Assembly (NCBI GenBank): GCA_903951185.1
Contig: CAJBBC010000051.1
Location: forward strand, 1-14,923
Source: an uncultured Actinomycetes bacterium
Lineage (GTDB): Bacteria; Actinomycetota; Actinomycetes; S36-B12; UBA5976
Length of the DNA stretch: 14,923 nucleotides
Direction of reading: 5' to 3'
The notes below the pieces were generated by a model. It had not been told where the DNA came from and did not search any database. It saw nothing but the letters and a program-made list of their open reading frames with translations. The position numbers and the translations under genes are program-made. This document shows positions 13,180-14,923 of this stretch, in pieces. Within the stretch, counting starts at the first letter, position 1; each line of letters starts with the position of its first letter.

Positions 13180-14856
13180 GTGCTTGAACAACTCCGAATA
13201 AAAAACCTTGGCGTGATCCGCGATGCCGTTTTGGATTTTTCACCTGGATTCACAGTATTAACTGGTGAAACCGGTGCTGGTAAAACTATGGTTTTTCGAA
13301 GCTTGGGCCTGTTATTCGGTGGTAAATCCGATAGTTCAATGATTTCAACTGGCGCTGATCAAGCCACCGTTGAAGCCGATGTGGTTGTGACCGGCGAATT
13401 AGTTAAAACACTGACTGAGTTAGGTGCTGAACTGGATGAGAGTTTAGTTATTTTGTCTCGCCAAGTTAATGCTGGCGGTCGTTCGCGTGCATTCGCTGGG
13501 GGAGTTTCGGTGCCAGCTGGCACTATCTCAGACTTAGGTGAGGCATTAATAGCTGTGCATGGCCAAAGCGATCAAATCCGACTAACTAAAGGTGAGCAAC
13601 AACGACTTTTACTAGATCGATTTGGCGCAAGCCCGGTGGCAAAAGCGCTCGATGAGTACCGTGTTACTTGGGATAAGCGCAAAGCCTTAAAATTCCGCAT
13701 AGATTTACTCTCAACTGACGCTGGAACACGAGCGACTGAACTTGAGCGCATTACTCGAGTGCTCGAACAGGTTAATTTACTTAAACCTCAACCTAATGAA
13801 GACGTTGAACTTGGTGAAGAAGCCAGTCGATTAACCCATAGTGAATCACTTTGGGCTGTGGCTAACGGAGCAGTCGAGGGTTTAACTGGCGGTGAATCAG
13901 GTGGCAATAGTGTGGCCGCAGTATTAGCGACCGCTCGCAAATTACTTGAACACGAACAAGCACTTGATCCTAAATTAGTTGAGTTTGTTACTCGCTTGCG
14001 TGAACTTGAAGTATTGGCTGCCGACCTAGCTGGCGACTTAGGTGCCTATAGCGCAGCAATTGACGCAAGCCCAGGTCGTTTGGCTTACGTTGAAGATCGC
14101 CGGGCAGCACTGAAAGCCTTAACTCGAGAATTCGGCCAAGTTGCTGACCTATTGGCTTGGGTTGAAGAAAATAGTCCGCGCCAAGCCGAACTTGCTGGCG
14201 GCGATGAGGTTATTGCGCAGTTAAAAGCTGAACTTGAAGAACTTACTTCGGCCTTGAAGAGCGCAGCTGGCGCATTAACCAAAGCTCGTGTCAAAGCAGC
14301 CACTGCTTTTGCCAGTGCGGTTAGTGCTGAGTTGGCTGGACTTGCCATGGCCGGGGCAAAAGTTGAGTTTGTTATAACCGAAGCAAAGCCAGGGCCGTTC
14401 GGGGCTGATGATGTGCAACTTGGGTTATCCAGTCGGCCAGGGGCGCCGTTGATTGCAGTGGCAAAAGGTGCATCTGGTGGCGAGTTAAGTCGAATTATGT
14501 TGGCCGTCGAGGTTGTCTTAGCCGCAGCTGACCCGATTGAAACCTTCGTATTTGATGAAGTCGATGCTGGCGTTGGTGGGGCAGCAGCTGTCGAAGTTGG
14601 TAAACGCCTGGCGCAGCTAGCTAAGACCAGCCAAGTCATCGTGGTTACCCATTTACCTCAAGTTGCTGCGTTTGCAGATAAACATTTAGTGATTTCAAGA
14701 CTCGATGGCGATGAATTTCATAAGTCGGCAGTGAGTGCGGTGGCTGATTCCGAGCGAGTTAACGAGCTTTCGCGGATGTTGGCTGGACTTTCGGACTCTG
14801 AGGCCGGCACAAAACTGGCTGAAGAATTACTGGCGCTGGCAAAGAGCGTTAAGTAA
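13180..14856 (+). CDS. recN: DNA repair protein RecN
   Basis: This 558-residue SMC-like ATPase acts early in double-strand break repair and is about the usual length. The N-terminal half-site has LRIKNLGVI and Walker A GETGAGKT at 29-36; the usual Ser after GK is Thr here, which keeps the hydroxyl. The family-specific VHGQSDQ follows at 126-132. A long helical segment, about 150-360, rich in Ala, Glu and Leu, forms the short coiled coil. The C-terminal half-site has the ABC signature GASGGELSRIM at 430-440, Walker B TFVFDEVDAGVGG at 455-467 with D459/E460, and VVTHLPQVAAFAD as the switch. The GTG start gives the family N terminus MLEQLRIKNL. LexA control is common for recN, but no clear SOS box was seen upstream. 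Codon use matches the neighbours. Confidence 0.96.
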   Translation: MLEQLRIKNLGVIRDAVLDFSPGFTVLTGETGAGKTMVFRSLGLLFGGKSDSSMISTGADQATVEADVVVTGELVKTLTELGAELDESLVILSRQVNAGGRSRAFAGGVSVPAGTISDLGEALIAVHGQSDQIRLTKGEQQRLLLDRFGASPVAKALDEYRVTWDKRKALKFRIDLLSTDAGTRATELERITRVLEQVNLLKPQPNEDVELGEEASRLTHSESLWAVANGAVEGLTGGESGGNSVAAVLATARKLLEHEQALDPKLVEFVTRLRELEVLAADLAGDLGAYSAAIDASPGRLAYVEDRRAALKALTREFGQVADLLAWVEENSPRQAELAGGDEVIAQLKAELEELTSALKSAAGALTKARVKAATAFASAVSAELAGLAMAGAKVEFVITEAKPGPFGADDVQLGLSSRPGAPLIAVAKGASGGELSRIMLAVEVVLAAADPIETFVFDEVDAGVGGAAAVEVGKRLAQLAKTSQVIVVTHLPQVAAFADKHLVISRLDGDEFHKSAVSAVADSERVNELSRMLAGLSDSEAGTKLAEELLALAKSVK

Positions 14857-14923
14857 ATAATTTAGCCGCGCTTTAACGCGCCGAAGTAATACCCAAGTAA
14901 CCCAAAGTGCCTCTGATGAGATA
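14857..14923 (+). other. Noncoding tail after recN
   Basis: These 67 bases contain a weak stem: CGCG, a six-base CTTTAA loop, then CGCG at about 14867-14880, without a T-tract. A near-repeat ACCCAAGTAACCCAAAG follows at about 14891-14907. No start codon with a ribosome-binding site can be assigned before the window ends. It may be a weak terminator and the leader of the next gene. Confidence 0.3.

Noticed and set aside
1..14923. tRNA, rRNA, riboswitch, insertion sequence or frameshifted gene
   Set aside because: No cloverleaf, rRNA motif, transposase motif, terminal inverted repeats or broken frames were recognised by eye; covariance-model searches were not possible.

Overview
The window looks like a piece of chromosome from a streamlined, lowish-GC actinobacterium. 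Base composition is roughly mid-40s % GC by eye. The strongest clue is the gene order in the right half: TPR protein, HAD phosphatase, small acidic protein, tlyA, nadK, recN. This matches the order known from Mycobacterium tuberculosis (Rv1691 to Rv1696) and other Actinobacteria. Together with short intergenic gaps and the low GC, this suggests a planktonic lineage such as the freshwater acI/Nanopelagicales group. That placement is inference, because no rRNA or marker phylogeny is available here. All recognised genes are on the + strand.

Left half (1-7040): one tightly packed operon. It begins inside a hydantoinase/oxoprolinase A-type subunit (hyuA-like, 5' end outside the window). It continues with the B-type subunit (hyuB-like), a small ABM-like ferredoxin-fold protein, and a complete ribose-type ABC importer: lipoprotein binding protein, double-NBD ATPase and single permease. 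Gaps are 2 to 56 bases, or genes overlap. The simplest reading is uptake of a small organic nutrient followed by ATP-dependent opening or conversion of a cyclic amide or related carbonyl compound. The substrate cannot be read from sequence. Between the binding-protein gene and the ATPase gene lies a long RNA hairpin. It buries the ATPase Shine-Dalgarno sequence in its stem and shows the start codon in its loop.

Middle (7041-10089): a probable promoter region, then a 604-residue protein with a very long Arg/Ser/Pro/Asp low-complexity half built from internal repeats, a TPR-like helical half and an acidic tail. It is followed by two genes that interrupt the order known in mycobacteria: a small protein resembling PBECR-type (RelE/barnase-like) nuclease domains, and a 109-residue OB-fold SSB-like protein. 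Two hairpins bracket the nuclease-like gene, and a pair of DnaA-box-like direct repeats precedes the SSB-like gene.

Right half (10108-14923): the conserved core cluster: HAD phosphatase, acidic small protein, tlyA (rRNA 2'-O-methyltransferase), nadK (NAD kinase) and recN (DNA repair SMC-like ATPase). Several of these genes lack a properly spaced Shine-Dalgarno sequence. Instead they have a TANNNT hexamer ending exactly 7 bases upstream of the start codon's first base, the layout of actinobacterial leaderless promoters. nadK is translationally coupled to tlyA through a GTGA overlap. No tRNA, rRNA, CRISPR array, insertion sequence or phage structural gene was seen.
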